Source of the DNA: Pachypanchax playfairii
Taxonomy: Eukaryota; Chordata; Actinopteri; Cyprinodontiformes; Aplocheilidae
Reading direction: 5' to 3'
Length of the DNA: 64,000 nucleotides
NCBI GenBank assembly: GCA_006937955.1
Contig: SSNP01000137.1
Coordinates: 533,129-597,128, forward strand
The notes under the pieces are model-generated. The model saw only the letters and a program-made list of their open reading frames with translations. It made no database searches and was not told the DNA's origin. The position numbers were made by a program, and so were the translations under genes. Shown piece by piece: positions 43,508 through 54,559 of the stretch (positions are counted from its first letter, which is position 1; each line of letters begins with the position of its first letter).

Positions 43508-43914
43508 TGACCTGCAGTGGCAGCGGGGACACACCGGGCAGGTCCTGGTGTAACATTGTTACATCACTATGTTACAGTCAGTCATATTCCAGGAGAGAGT
43601 GGAGCAGCTGCTCAGAGCGCAGGATGCAGGAGGAATACTTAGAAATGCATGTATTAAGTCAAAAACCACTCTGTTTTTTTTTTTTTAAATAAGGAAATAA
43701 CATCACAACATGGTTACAAGCTCCAAAAAGTGATTTTACATGATATAGGATCTTTAAGATCTCTCTATCATTGATCATACACTATATTACCAAAAGTATT
43801 CGCTCACCCATTCAAATGATCAGAATCAGGTGTCCTAATCACTTGGCCTGGCCACAGGTGTATAAAGTCAAGCACTCAGGCATGCAGACTGTGAAGCAAG
43901 ACATTTGTGAAAGA

Positions 43915-45142
43915 ATGGGCCGCTCTCAGGAGCTCAGTGAATTCCAGCGTGGAACTATCATAGGATGCCACCTGTGCAACAAATCCAGTCGTGAAATTTC
44001 CTCGCTCCTAAATATTCCACAGTCAACTGTCAGCTCTATTATAACAAAATGGAAGTGTTTGGGAACAACAGCAACTCAGCCACGAAGTGGTAGGCCACGT
44101 AAAGTGACGGAGAGGGGTCAGCGGATGCTGAAGCGCATAGTGCAAAGAGGTCGCCGACTTTCTGCACAGTCAATTGCTATAGAGCAGGGGTGTCAAACTC
44201 CAGGCCTCGAGGGCCACTATCCTGCATGTTTTAGATGTTTCCCTGTTTCAACACACCTGATTCAAATGAACAAGTCGTTAACAGGCTTCTGAAGGACTTG
44301 TTGAAATACAGAGGATTTGAATCAGGTGTGTTGAAACAGGGAAACATCTAAAACATGCAGGATAGTGGCCCTCGAGGCCTGGAGTTTGACACCCCTGCTA
44401 TAGAGCTACAAACTTCATGTGACCTTCAGATTAGCCCAAGTACAGTACGCAGAGAGCTTCATGGAATGGGTTTCCATGGCAGAGCAGCTGCAGCCAAGCC
44501 ACACATCACCAAGTGCAATGCAAAGTGTCGGATGCAATGGTGTAAAGCACGCCGCCACTGGCCTCTAGAGCAGTTCTCTGGAGCGATGAATCATGCTTTT
44601 CCATTTGGCAATCTGATGGACGAGTCTGGGTTTGGAGGTTGCCAGGAGAACGGTACATTTCAGACTGCATTGTGCCGACTGTGAAATTTGGTGGAGGAGG
44701 AATTATGGTGTGGGGTTGTTTTTCAGGAGCTGGGCTTGGCCCCTTAGTTCCAGTGAAAGGAACTTTGAATGCTTCAGGATACCAAAGCATTTTGGACAAT
44801 TCCATGCTCCCAACCTTGTGGGAACAGTTTGGAGCGGGCCCCTTCCTCTTCCAACATGACTGTGCACCAGTGCACAAAGCAAGGTCCATAAAGACATGGA
44901 TGACAGAGTCTGGTGTGGATGAACTTGACTGGCCTGCACAGAGTCCTGACCTGAACCCGATAGAACACCTTTGGGATGAATTGGAGCGGAGACTGAGAGC
45001 CAGGCCTTCTCGACCAACATCAGTGTGTGACCTCACCAATGCACTTTTGGAAGAATGGTCAAAAATTCCTATAATCACTCTCCTCAACCTTGTGGACAGC
45101 CTTCCCAGAAGAGTTGAAGCTGTAATAGCTGCAAAAGGTTGA
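43915..45142 (+). pseudogene. Tc1-like transposase, interrupted by MITE and frameshift
   Basis: ATG at 43915 starts MGRSQELSEFQRGTIIG. The HTH region includes QPRSGRPRKVTERG (GRPR linker). A 213-bp MITE splits the frame after QSIA at 44184. The frame shifts near 44575 just before VLWSDES (first catalytic Asp). It then stays open with VKFGGGGIMVWGCFSG, FLFQHDCAPVHKA (second Asp) and SPDLNPIEHLWDELERR (Glu), ending at TGA 45140-45142. Inactive as it stands. Confidence 0.9.
44185..44397. mobile_element. Palindromic hAT MITE, 213 bp, TSD CTATAGAG
   Basis: CAGGGGTGTCAAACTCCAGG to its inverse, long hairpin arms. Perfect 8-bp duplication CTATAGAG at 44177-44184 and 44398-44405. Same family and length as 39109-39321, inserted into a Tc1 gene. 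Confidence 0.93.
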
Positions 45143-45434
45143 CCGACATCATATTGAACTCTATGGGTTAGGAATGGGATGGCACTTCAGTTCATAGTAT
45201 GAGTAAAGGCAGGTGAGCGAATACTTTTGGTAATATAGTGTATTTCTTTATATTATTGCTAAGCTAATGAAAACATAATGGTACCAGTTAAGAGAGATGG
45301 TCCTTAAAGATTAAACAAAGACTCTGTTGAACTTTAGATGTTCTGACGTCAAACCAGTGAACTTGTGACCTCAGCAGTGAAACATGGGATGTTTGTGTGA
45401 ATATAAAGTTAACATTAATGTACATGTGTTTCAG

Positions 45435-46603
45435 TGATTCCTGCAGATGTTCAACAGACCATGTTGATTAAACAAGAAGCTCATGAAGAATGGAGGCCTG
45501 CTGTGGATCAGAAGATACAAGAGACCCTCAACATAAAGGAGGAAGAGGAGAAACTCTGGATCAGTCTGGAGGAAGAGCAGCTCAGTGTGAAGGAGGAGAC
45601 TGATGCCACCAGGTTTCCTCTGACAGCAGTTTCTTTGAAGAGGGTGCATGATGAAGAAAATCCTTTGTTTCTACAGCTTCATCAACATCAATCAGGTAAC
45701 CATGGAGATCTTCCAACCAGCAGCTCAGCTGACCAGATGACAGCAGAAACTGGTGTAAAGGACTGTGGAGGAGAAACCACCCAGAACCCAGATCTAAATA
45801 CTAACAAATATGATTCTAGCCCTTCAGAAACTGATGTCACTGTGGATGAGGAGGAGCACGAGGATATGAACATTACTGACTCTCAACTGCAACACGTGTC
45901 AGACTCTGGAAAAAAATCATTTAGTTGTGATGAATGTGGTAAAAAATTTACCACTAAAGTTAATTTAAGCACACATATGAGAGTCCACACAGGTCAGAAA
46001 CCATTTTCGTGTGAAGTTTGTGGACATAGCTTTAATGTAAAGGGAAATTTAAACAGACATAGGAGAGTCCACACAGGTCAGAAACCATTTTGTTGTGAGG
46101 TTTGTGGACAAAGCTTTGGTCTGAAGGGAAATTTAAACACACATATGAGAATCCACACAGGTCTGAAACCATTTTGTTGTGAGGTCTGTGGACAAAGCTT
46201 TAGGCAAATGTCAAGTTTAAACACACACATGAGAGTCCACACAGGTCAGAAACCGTTTTCCTGTGAGGTTTGTGGACAAAGCTTTCGTCAAAAGTCAAGT
46301 TTACGCAAACATGTGAGAATCCACACAGGTGTGAAACCATTTTCCTGTCAGGTATGTGGACAAAGCTTTAGTCAAAAGTCAGGTTTACACAAACATATAA
46401 GAGTCCACACAGGTCAGAAACCATTTTCCTGTCAGGTTTGTGGACAAAGCTTTAGTCAAAAGGGAAATTTAAACACACATATGAGAATCCACACAGGTCA
46501 GAAACCATTTTGTTGTAAAGTTTGTGGCCAAAGTTTTAGTCACAAGTTATCTTTAAACACACATATGAGAATCCACACAGACAGAAATGATGTTTCCTTG
46601 TGA
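45435..46603 (+). CDS. Zinc-finger protein unit 2, exon 2 (8 C2H2 fingers)
   Basis: Exon after TTTCAG at 45434, open to TGA at 46603. The acidic N-terminal part is almost identical to unit 1 (IKQEAHEEWRPAVDQ, DEEEHEDMNITD). Eight C2H2 fingers with TGQKP-type linkers follow. Helix residues (-1,2,3,6) are T-V-N-T, V-G-N-R, L-G-N-T, Q-S-S-T, Q-S-S-K, Q-S-G-K, Q-G-N-T, H-L-S-T. Fingers 1, 7 and 8 keep unit 1's contacts; fingers 2, 3, 5 and 6 differ mainly at contacts. Joined to exon 1 it gives 447 aa. A likely sequence-specific nuclear DNA-binding protein; target unknown. No KRAB or SCAN domain. Confidence 0.92.
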
Positions 46604-46611
46604 ACAGTGAG

Positions 46612-48239
46612 ACTAAGACTTTGTTCAGACTGCAGGTCTTAATGCTCAATTCTGATTTTTTGTGAGAGACTATCTTTTTGCAAGGTTGTTCTTATTGCCA
46701 ATGAAATGTGACCTGAATGTGACTTGCTGTCTGAACGGAATGCGTCTTGAATGTGTCGCGCATGTGCAGTAGACGGAACAATGACACCACACACATATTT
46801 AGCTTGGAGTTTTTTTTTTCTTTGGCATTGGAGCCAGGTTTGTTTAAACCTGCGTTCTACTATTTTTTTGTAAACGTTTTTAAAAACCGTGCCGTTCCGA
46901 TATCACCCCTCTAGTTTGGCCTGAACAGAACTGTCTATCCAAATATTAATTAACTTATGCCGGGCGGACACTGTGCGATTTTAGAAATCTGACTGTCGGG
47001 GAAATGCTCCCACTGCACGACCGGGTTTATCACTCGTACTCTATTTGACCCTACGACATGTGTACTCATACTGTACAACTGCTGTCAGCCACGATTATTG
47101 ACAACCACGACTACTTGTCGGCGTGTGACGGCACGACGTGCTCGAGTGTGAACAACGACAAACAAAGGTTCCTAGTTCCTATGACAACCACAGCGTGCCT
47201 GACAACAAGATGGCGAGCAGGCAGAAAGTTGTTGCAGTTGTGTGCGCTGAAACTAAAAAAAAAAAAAAGGATTTGGGTACGTGAAAGGCTGAGGAGACGT
47301 GGTCAGTATGGGATGTCCATCCTTCATCAGGAGCTTGAGGTAACGTTAATCTATATATTGTTTTACAGTAGCTATGATAGTTTCACGTTAGCATTAGCCA
47401 GCCAATGTTGCTCCACCGGTGTCTTCTGCGCAGGTGCGAATGTAGAATCGTGGCGTAACACCGCTCACACTGTACGAGCTACGGTGAAAATTTTTGACAT
47501 GCCAGAAGTTTGATTGGGAGGTCGCAGCATTATCGTTAGAACGTAGCAGCGATTAATCCTTCCTCGTGAGTGTTCTCACACTGTACGGCTTACGACCTCC
47601 CGACCCGACATCCCGACGCTACGGTGTTTCCACGATGACGCAGCGTGGTGAAATCCCCTCGAAATTGCACAATGTCCGCCCGGCATTAGACAACTCGGTT
47701 TCTCGCCATTGACTGTTCTCCGCGTCTTCTGCTATTATTGATGTTTTCTTTTTGCTCCCATCTCCTTGACGCAGAATAGTGACGTATCTCGCATATTGAT
47801 GACGTACAGGTCGGATGGAAGCGACCTGGCAGTTCAGGCTGAAGCATGCCAAAAGATCAGATACATATCGGATTTAGGCCACATGCTGAAGTGGTCTGGG
47901 TCACATTTAAAAAAAAAATCAGATCTGTGTCGTTCAGACTGTCATAAAAAATATCAGCTACAGGTAGGGGTGGGCATTTTAAAAATATCAAGAATTTTTC
48001 ATAAACGATATGGGAAAATGAGCTATCTTTTATATCAAGATGGCTTGTTTTGAGATGAAATTACAGTGGCAGAGTTGCTGTTTTCCTTGTTCCCTCCTTC
48101 CCTGTCTGTGTCGCACACAACTCTTCGGCTCCGCCTCCACGGGGGCAGCAACCTGCTTAACAGCCCTAGATACAGGTCAAATAGGGACAGAAAAATCAGA
48201 TTTGGGTCACTTCAGCCTGCAGTCTGAATGTAGCCTAAG
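46612..48239. mobile_element. Non-autonomous element with GTTCAGACTGCAGG ends, hosting insertions
   Basis: CTAAGACTTTGTTCAGACTG at the left and, inverted, CTTAGGCTACATTCAGACTG at the right. Both arms share CTGAATG/ATCTGATTTTT segments. The inside is split by a Harbinger-like element (46958-47685) and a hAT-like fragment (47965-48150). Non-coding. Confidence 0.5.
46958..47685 (+). mobile_element. PIF/Harbinger-like element, TTA target duplication
   Basis: 728 bp with TGCCGGGCGGACACTGTGCG and its inverse at the ends, flanked by TTA (46955-46957, 47686-47688), the Harbinger TWA target. A retained exon encodes RIWVRERLRRRGQYGMSILH followed by GAG|GTAACG, resembling the N-terminus of Harbinger transposases. 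The rest of the gene is absent. Confidence 0.8.
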
Positions 48240-48524
48240 AGACACTTACGACTGAATAGAAACAACAGAATTTCAGTATATGAAATATTTTGCGTAGTTT
48301 GATGTTTGTTTTGAGTAACTGCATTGGTGTTGACTTAAAGTCATATATGTGTAAACATTTTCTTTTGTGATCGTTTGTTGGAGTTTATGTTCCACTTTCA
48401 AAAGAATCCTTTAGTTGTCTGACCCAGTTTCATGTTTATAAGTTAATATAAACTGAAAGTGTATCTGTTCTGATCTAAATACCAAATGTTAAAAGGATTT
48501 AATATGTACAAAGTTTTTTCATAC

Positions 48525-48686
48525 AGTGGCTTTAAATATTTTTGGGAAAAGGTTCTGTCTAATAAATTTGAAAATCTAACTGATGTAAATAATTCTTTTT
48601 GTTTGGTTTATTCTGATTCAAATGTATCTTTTTCATAGACTTTTAGATGATTGTTTTACACATTAATTGTTCAAAGAATATCCATA
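48525..48686 (+). repeat. 3' flank of unit 2, duplicated from unit 1
   Basis: Matches 19033-19205. It is interrupted at 48688 by the pogo-like MITE and resumes at 49403 (TATATAAATAAAGAATGC). Confidence 0.7.
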
Positions 48687-48688
48687 TA

Positions 48689-49402
48689 CAGTGGTCGACG
48701 GTTATATGCACAACACTTATATGCACAAAAATGCTGGGCCTGTTCCTGTGTCATAGAGAATCTATACGCTTATATGCACATCACAGATGGCTATATGCAC
48801 AAAACATTTGGAGGTATCATACATGCATCTCACTAAATCTCGCTGTTTCTCACTAGTTACTTGACCGTGAACCTCTGCTGGTGTTCTCCCACACACTGTC
48901 GCTGTTTGGTGTGTGGGACTAGACTGCTCTGGCGTTTACGCACGCATGTCTGGCGTGTCTGACTTGAAGCTGTCAGACGGTCGCCAAAAAATAATCACCG
49001 ACTTCTTTAGTTTGAAATAGTGTCAAATGTAACATTTGTTCTAGTTTTTAGTGCCCGATCATGAGTTCCTAATATCCGATATAGAAAAAAGTTCTGTGCT
49101 GTTACTAACTGTAACTTAATCTGTGTTGTTACCGTCGCGCCCATGCACGCGCGTATCTGGTGCATCTGTTACCAGCGTTATATTGGATCTGCTCTACAAG
49201 TATAACTCGGTCTGTTTAAGAGTTTTATTCTCCTAATATGTTTTAATTGCGTTATTACGTCATTTTCGATTATCAGCTATCAATACCGAACACTGCTGCC
49301 CGTGTTTACAGTCCAAATGACCACCGACTGTTAAATGCACACAACGCTTACATGCACAAAACTGTTGGGCACCGAGGTCGTGCATATAACCGTCGTCCAC
49401 TG
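48689..49402. mobile_element. Pogo-like MITE, 714 bp, complete
   Basis: TA-flanked (48687-48688, 49403-49404). Left end CAGTGGTCGACGGTTATATG, right end inverted. TATATGCACA-like decamers occur about four times near the left end and twice near the right, and could be transposase-binding repeats. Non-coding. The superfamily is inferred from CAGT ends and TA targets. Other copies at 17942-18492 and 63923-64000. Confidence 0.75.
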
Positions 49403-49404
49403 TA

Positions 49405-50002
49405 TATAAATAAAGAATGCAAAACCTATGAATTGCTGTCAAATAAAAAAAAAACAAATAAAATAAAATACAATAAACAAACAATAGAAAAACCCAGAGG
49501 GAATCCAATATATCCAATAATAAAAAAACATGAGACCAAGACTGTTTAAGCTGTAATATGGATTTTTTTCTCAGAGAGCCCCACTGAGGTGAAAAAAAAT
49601 GTGTTGTACTTTTAAGTCCCGCCCCTCTGTGTCCGTGATATGCTAGCCAGCGTCTGCTTTCATCTGTGCACATGTGCCACCTCTGTAAGGATGGACACTT
49701 CATAGGTAAGTTACATTAATACAATTTACATATTTATTTAAGGGGGTTGCTGCTCCATGTTTCACGTGTCTTTGCAGCGATGTAAACAACTCGTGAAGCG
49801 ATGAAGGACTGATATCAAACAGAGGAGGATGTCTGCAGACTCCAAACATGAAGGAGAGAACAAAGTTCTGAATAACATGGAGGTAAGAAACAAATTATTC
49901 ACTCACCTGTTCATCACGTCTCATTAGATACAAGTCAGGTATAAAAATTTAAGTTTAATACAGTTAAAAAACTCAGTAAAGTAAAACAACCTGATGTTTA
50001 TC
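49405..50002 (+). other. Unit 2 downstream flank with two possible exons
   Basis: AATAAA near 49406. Two splice-bounded segments are visible: one ending CATAG|GTAAGT at about 49706 and one after TCTTTGCAG at about 49776 ending GAG|GTAAGA at 49882 (MSADSKHEGENKVLNNME). No domain is recognisable, so no gene is called. Confidence 0.3.
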
Positions 50003-50006
50003 TTAA

Positions 50007-50576
50007 AGAGGCCATTTCATATAAATTTCAGGACTTTGTGGTTATTTCTTAAGTATTAACCAGTAATATGAAACATTTTATATCTAAAAAATGTCAGGAA
50101 ACACTAATTAACAGACCTTTCAATCTGTCTGCATTAAAATTCGGGTGGTTCCGGCTCCTTCCGTCAGGCAGCTTCATCAGCAGCTCGTTTATATTCATTA
50201 TTCAAATTTGCTGGACTCTGATTGGCTAACAAACTAGCCTATGAGAGCAAGGTATACTGTTTCCTGCCCCGCTGCGCATGGCAACATCAGACGTTGTGTC
50301 TTCATGTTGGCTACATCTTATGCTACAGCTTTTAGCCAGCAGCATGCTAGGCGTGGTTTTAACTGTGGGAGCTGCCGAATACTAACAAACAAAGTAGTTG
50401 TGACGAAACAAATATCGGCCGTTTGAACTCGGGTGCAACCTGCGTAGTTTGAGAGATTAAAACTGAAAGAGAAGTTGTTGACCTGTTTTCACACCCACTA
50501 TGAAGGTAAGAACACCTGTGGAGCTAAAATATTCAACAGAAACCTCAGAAAAAACGTTTTTAATGGAAGGGCCTCT
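50007..50576. mobile_element. TTAA-flanked MITE, 570 bp
   Basis: AGAGGCC...GGCCTCT ends flanked by TTAA at 50003-50006 and 50577-50580, the target of piggyBac and Kolobok elements. Non-coding. Confidence 0.7.
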
Positions 50577-50989
50577 TTAAGAACAAAACAGATTTAAAGT
50601 GTAACTAAACCCCAAAATGACTTTTTTTTAACTTATAAACTGTATAAATGGGTTTTTACCAATGCAATCTTTCAGGGCAAATTTCCAGGGCAAATATAAA
50701 TTTTCTTGTAAATTTGTGTAATTCAACAAGTCTTTTTGGTCTAAAAACGTGTTAGTGCTGCCTTCCTAGGGTTGAACAGTGTGGACTGGAAAGATCGTAG
50801 CATGTTTTTTTGGAGTGTTTGTGGGTGGTTGATGATAGTTGTGGTAGCTTGGGATATCCTCTTTTTCAGGAGGAGGATGAGGAAAAGTACAGCAGAAGCA
50901 TGGAGCAGAAACTTTAATTGATTTGTAAGAAGATAGGATAACAAAAATGGCTAGGGCTGTTGAACAGTTTAAAGTGCTTTTTAAATTGA

Positions 50990-51430
50990 GAGAGCAAAGT
51001 TGAGTTGGGTTCAGAGCTCTAAATCCAATTAAAATTGCGGATTAATTAAAAAACATTGGTGAGGGTTTTGATGCTTGTGTGTTGGCTAGTGGAACACTTC
51101 TGGTGGTGTGTAAAAATAAGAAGCAGGTGGGGAAAGCAAGCAAAGATAGCTGGGGGGAAAAGAGGAAGTAACAATCAGCGAGAGGAAGGAAATAATACAA
51201 GGTGTCATATACAGTGTGTGCGCGGACATTTCAGAGAGTGAAATTTAAAAAAAAAACATTCAGTGAAGTCAAGCGATTTAAAGTTAAAGAAGGTGGAAAC
51301 CCTAATGCACCAGTGTTGATTACTTTCAGTGGTAAAGTTTTGCCCTTATGAGAGAGTGTACATAGGGTGTTTGTCTTTCCAAGTAAGAAGCTACCAGAAG
51401 CCACCAATTAGATGTTTTAAATGCAGGGTT
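50990..51430 (+). pseudogene. I-type LINE ORF1, first part
   Basis: Degenerate frames encode LNPIKIAD, IGEGFDACVLASGTLLVVCKN, then VLITFSGKVLPL and YIGCLSFQVRSYQKPP leading into the first zinc-knuckle Cys (RCFKC). ORF1 RNA-binding protein of an I-type LINE. Several stops and frameshifts. Split from the next piece by about 430 bp of unrelated repeat. Confidence 0.65.
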
Positions 51431-51860
51431 TTTCCTACGTTCAAATTTGCGTGGCGGCTGCCTCCAGCTAATTTTGTGCCGCCCCAGCCTGATTTCACTC
51501 TGCCCCCAGCTATATGGATGTTATTTTAACTGCAGTTGCAGCTTTGCACCACTACGGGGGCACCAGACTTTACTAACTAAACATAACTAAGACAAATTAA
51601 CAGATGTAAAATATGAAACGACCATAAAATTTAAAGAGAAAAATGAACCATTTTTAATGACTTTATTGCAGATTTATCATATTTTAAGCATCAGTTCATG
51701 GTATCTGTTAACTTTAACTGATACATGTACATTAGACTGTATCGGGGTCGATACCAGTATCGATGCATCCCTAATTAGAACGCTTAACTTAAAATATTTT
51801 GCATGTGAGGCAGTTGAATGCACATAGTATGCATGTGCTGGCGCATGGTCAGGATGGTAC
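51431..51860. repeat. Insertion inside LINE ORF1
   Basis: Non-coding stretch separating the two ORF1 pieces. It includes GTATCGGGGTCGATACCAGT, an hAT-like motif. Boundaries not resolved. Confidence 0.4.
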
Positions 51861-51864
51861 CACC

Positions 51865-52065
51865 TCTGCCTCAATTTGAGCCAGGAAAAACCCTGTTTAA
51901 ATGTCAGAGGTTTGGACATAGGGCTTTCTCTTGTAACAGAAGAAAGAGATGTATGAAGTGTGGAGTGGATCATGACATTGGGGCTTGTGTTGAGTCTGTT
52001 CCAAAATGTTCTAACTGTGGAGGGAGTCATTTGTGTGGCCAAAAAAAGTTATGGAGGTGAAAGCA
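51865..52065 (+). pseudogene. I-type LINE ORF1, zinc knuckles
   Basis: Encodes CQRFGHRAFSCNRRKRCMKC, CGVDHDIGAC and CSNCGGSHLCG: three CCHC-type knuckles in tandem as at the end of ORF1 in I-type LINEs. Stops at 52058-52060. Confidence 0.75.
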
Positions 52066-52119
52066 CACTGTCAGATGTAATTAAGAAAGTGAGTTTAATA
52101 TAAATTAATTTGATTTTTT

Positions 52120-52225
52120 TCCCTCCCATTTGTCCATTCTTCCTTTGATCTGTTCTTCCTCCTCTCATTTTTCCCTTCTTCCTTCAATTAATCCTCCTCT
52201 CCTTCCATCCTCCCATCCTTCCTTT

Positions 52226-52274
<49 letters not shown>

Positions 52275-52440
52275 CCTCCCTCCCTTCATCCCAAATTATT
52301 GAACAAGTAGTGAAACCGTGGTAAAAAAAACTCTCATCTTTCTCAGATCTTTCTGTCCTTCCACCCTTCCTTCCTCCTTTCCTTTCATTCCTTTCTTTGT
52401 CATTTCTTCACTTCTTCCTTCCAGTCATCTATCCTTCCAA
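52120..52440. repeat. Pyrimidine-rich low-complexity tract with (TC)n
   Basis: Almost pure C/T with TTCC units and a (TC)n block at about 52231-52271. Could form triplex DNA; no gene. Confidence 0.9.
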
Positions 52441-52870
52441 GTTATTGTACACATATCTGTTAACTCACATGAAACAATGGCAACAAAACATCAACATATC
52501 ATCAACTGGTAATACGGAATTATTTTCATTCACAACAGTTCTTTCCAACTTGTCCTACTTGTCCAACTTCTGTTTATATTTCTTTAACAACATGTTGTTC
52601 CAACTCATCACTTGTTTATTTAATCTTCCAGGTTCTTTAGTTCTTTCAGACAGTTCACAGTTCTGAGATTTTGGACCATATGACTTTGTCGATCTCTACA
52701 TGACGGGAGGTCACAGAAGTTGGAGGGGGGATCATTCTGAGTATATCCTCATACAAATACAATAGGACATCATCCCGTATGGGCCAGAAAAATCATTTGA
52801 CTCACCCCTTGTATAATTCCAGGACAAATGTCATTGTCACATGTCAGAGCACACCACTGGCCGATGATAC
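52441..52870. other. No gene recognised
   Basis: AT-rich, likely the 3' side of the transposase remnant that follows on the minus strand. No terminus seen. Confidence 0.35.
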
Positions 52871-54304
52871 CTAATTTTTGCCATGGAATTTCGGTCTCAT
52901 TTTGACCGTTACCCTCTTGTGTGGGTGCTGTTGCCTGGACCAGGAAGGTAAATGTGTTGTAACACTGACATTCCTTGTTGAGCAAAGGCAGCTCACATCA
53001 TGATAACTGATTTGTCCCTTCATGACTGTGACCAGCTGATGAATGCACATGGTTGATGGCACCACTGGAAGATCAGCTGGCATGTTCTTTGTTTCTTCAT
53101 CGACATCATCCTCACTTACATAGAACAGTTTTACTGAGGTCTGTGCATCTACCAGTTTCTTGAAGAAGAGCACAGCGTTTGGTATGTCCACCCCATGGCT
53201 GACAAGTCTGTCTGCGGTCCTTTTGAGGAGGCCTGCAACTCCATCTGGCGCACCCTTGCTGTGAGATGCCTCAAAAAAGTCCCAGATGCCTGACTGGAAC
53301 CCATACTCCTGCAGTTTTGTACAAAACATAAAGAAATTGCCTTTCTGTCTGTATTGTGTGCATGGCCCATCACTAAAAAAATGCACCACGGTCACATTAG
53401 GATGACCAGGTTCAGAACTGGGTCTAGATGGGTCCACATTGCTGCGGGGCATTTCTCATTTGATGAGCTGATTGCTCTTCCACTCCTCTAACATGCAGAA
53501 CTCAAGTGTGAAGTATTGCCTGCTGCTGGTTTGATGCAAAGTGTAGAGTTTGAATTTCAGAGTGGTACTTACAGGAATAATTTTCTGAAAAATCTACATG
53601 AATTAAGCATTCATGGTCTTCTTTAGTTCGCGGTGGTAAGCAAATTGCCATTTTATGTTAAAGAGGTGCCTTCTGAAGTTTTTAAGTTGGCTTTGGAAGA
53701 GATGTAGCAGGGCATGCAAGGTTGTGTCTGCCTTATTTTCACTGTCATTTTGACAGGCACTTTCTTCTTTTTACCCTCCTTGTTCTTTTTCTCTTGGAGA
53801 ACAGTCTCAGTTGTCCACCAGGCTATAAAAACACTCGCTTGCATATCCCCCTCAGTTGCAGCTGGAAAGTATTTGTCTTTGCAGTTGGGACATTCATTGT
53901 ACATGCATTCCTTCGAGTTTGGGTCACAGGATATTGACTCCGCCATTTCCACCAAGTCAGTGCTCTTAACAAGTCGGAGAGAATAAAGCTTTTCTTTAAG
54001 AAAAGAGAAATTTTCATGTACCTTGTACCCTAAGCCAGGTCTCTCTGTCTGCAGTGGATGGGTGGGCCACCCAGAACGGACGCATACGGCAGAACAAAGA
54101 ATATGAGATGTTGCAGTTAGGGCTCTCTAGCAGGAATTTCCTATGCAAGTTTCTCGTAGTGTCGTTCAGAAACCTTTTCTTTTTCTTGATCTTCCCTCTC
54201 GTTATACTCTGAGATTTCCCAGCATTTAGGCGAATATTTTCATCCCTTGTCAAGAAGGGCACAACTTTGTTGTACAGTTTGTAGTATAGGGATTTGTATT
54301 TCAC
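52871..54304 (-). pseudogene. Unassigned DDE-like transposase family, frameshifted
   Basis: Minus strand. The N-terminal part (54304-54014) has FLTRDENIRLNAGKSQSITR and RKFLLESPNCNISYSLFCRM. After a frameshift come ISCDPNSKECMYNECPNCKDK (Cys-rich) and a basic segment. Then, near 53610-53540, ECLIHVDFSENYSCKYHSEI; near 53390, VTVVHFFSDGPCTQYRQKGN; and near 53300, IWDFFEASHSKGAPDGVAGL. The order D-F-S-E-N, F-S-D-G and F-F-E-A-S-H suggests a D, D, E catalytic set. I have seen this pattern in many fish and cnidarian predicted proteins but cannot name its superfamily. Stops occur between blocks. Termini not found. Confidence 0.6.
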
Positions 54305-54559
54305 TTTGTTAAAGAGGATGGATGACTCATTGTGCTTTTGTTGTTTTTGAGAAACTGCTAGGGTCTCCTGAATTCTTTTATAAGTTATATTTTACATTTA
54401 TACATTTTTACATTTTACATTTATATTATACATTTATGTAATTACTACCTTATTATTTTATATATTATCATTTAAGTTCTGTATTGTAACAATTTGATCA
54501 AGTTAATGTTTTTTATTCAACAGACTTAATAAGCATAAACCCAGTAAACCTTGACAACA

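Larger units (their letters stand above)
43780..45240 (+). mobile_element. Tc1-like transposon (second family), disrupted
   Basis: TA-flanked (43778-43779, 45241-45242). The short inverted ends CACTATATTACCAAAAGTAT are about 30 bp, unlike the 200-bp arms of the copy at 0.2 kb. TATAAA at 43861. Carries a broken transposase and a nested hairpin MITE. Removing the MITE leaves about 1.24 kb. Confidence 0.9.
42013..45434 (+). other. Intron of zinc-finger unit 2
   Basis: Phase-1 intron, 3.4 kb, GT...TTTCAG. It contains a 679-bp MITE (42829-43507) and a Tc1 copy (43780-45240). Its ends align with unit 1's intron. Confidence 0.85.

Noticed and set aside
49620..49882. Possible host gene exons (MSADSKHEGENK...)
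   Set aside because: Splice sites look fair, but no domain or downstream exon was found before the TTAA MITE. Not enough for a gene call.
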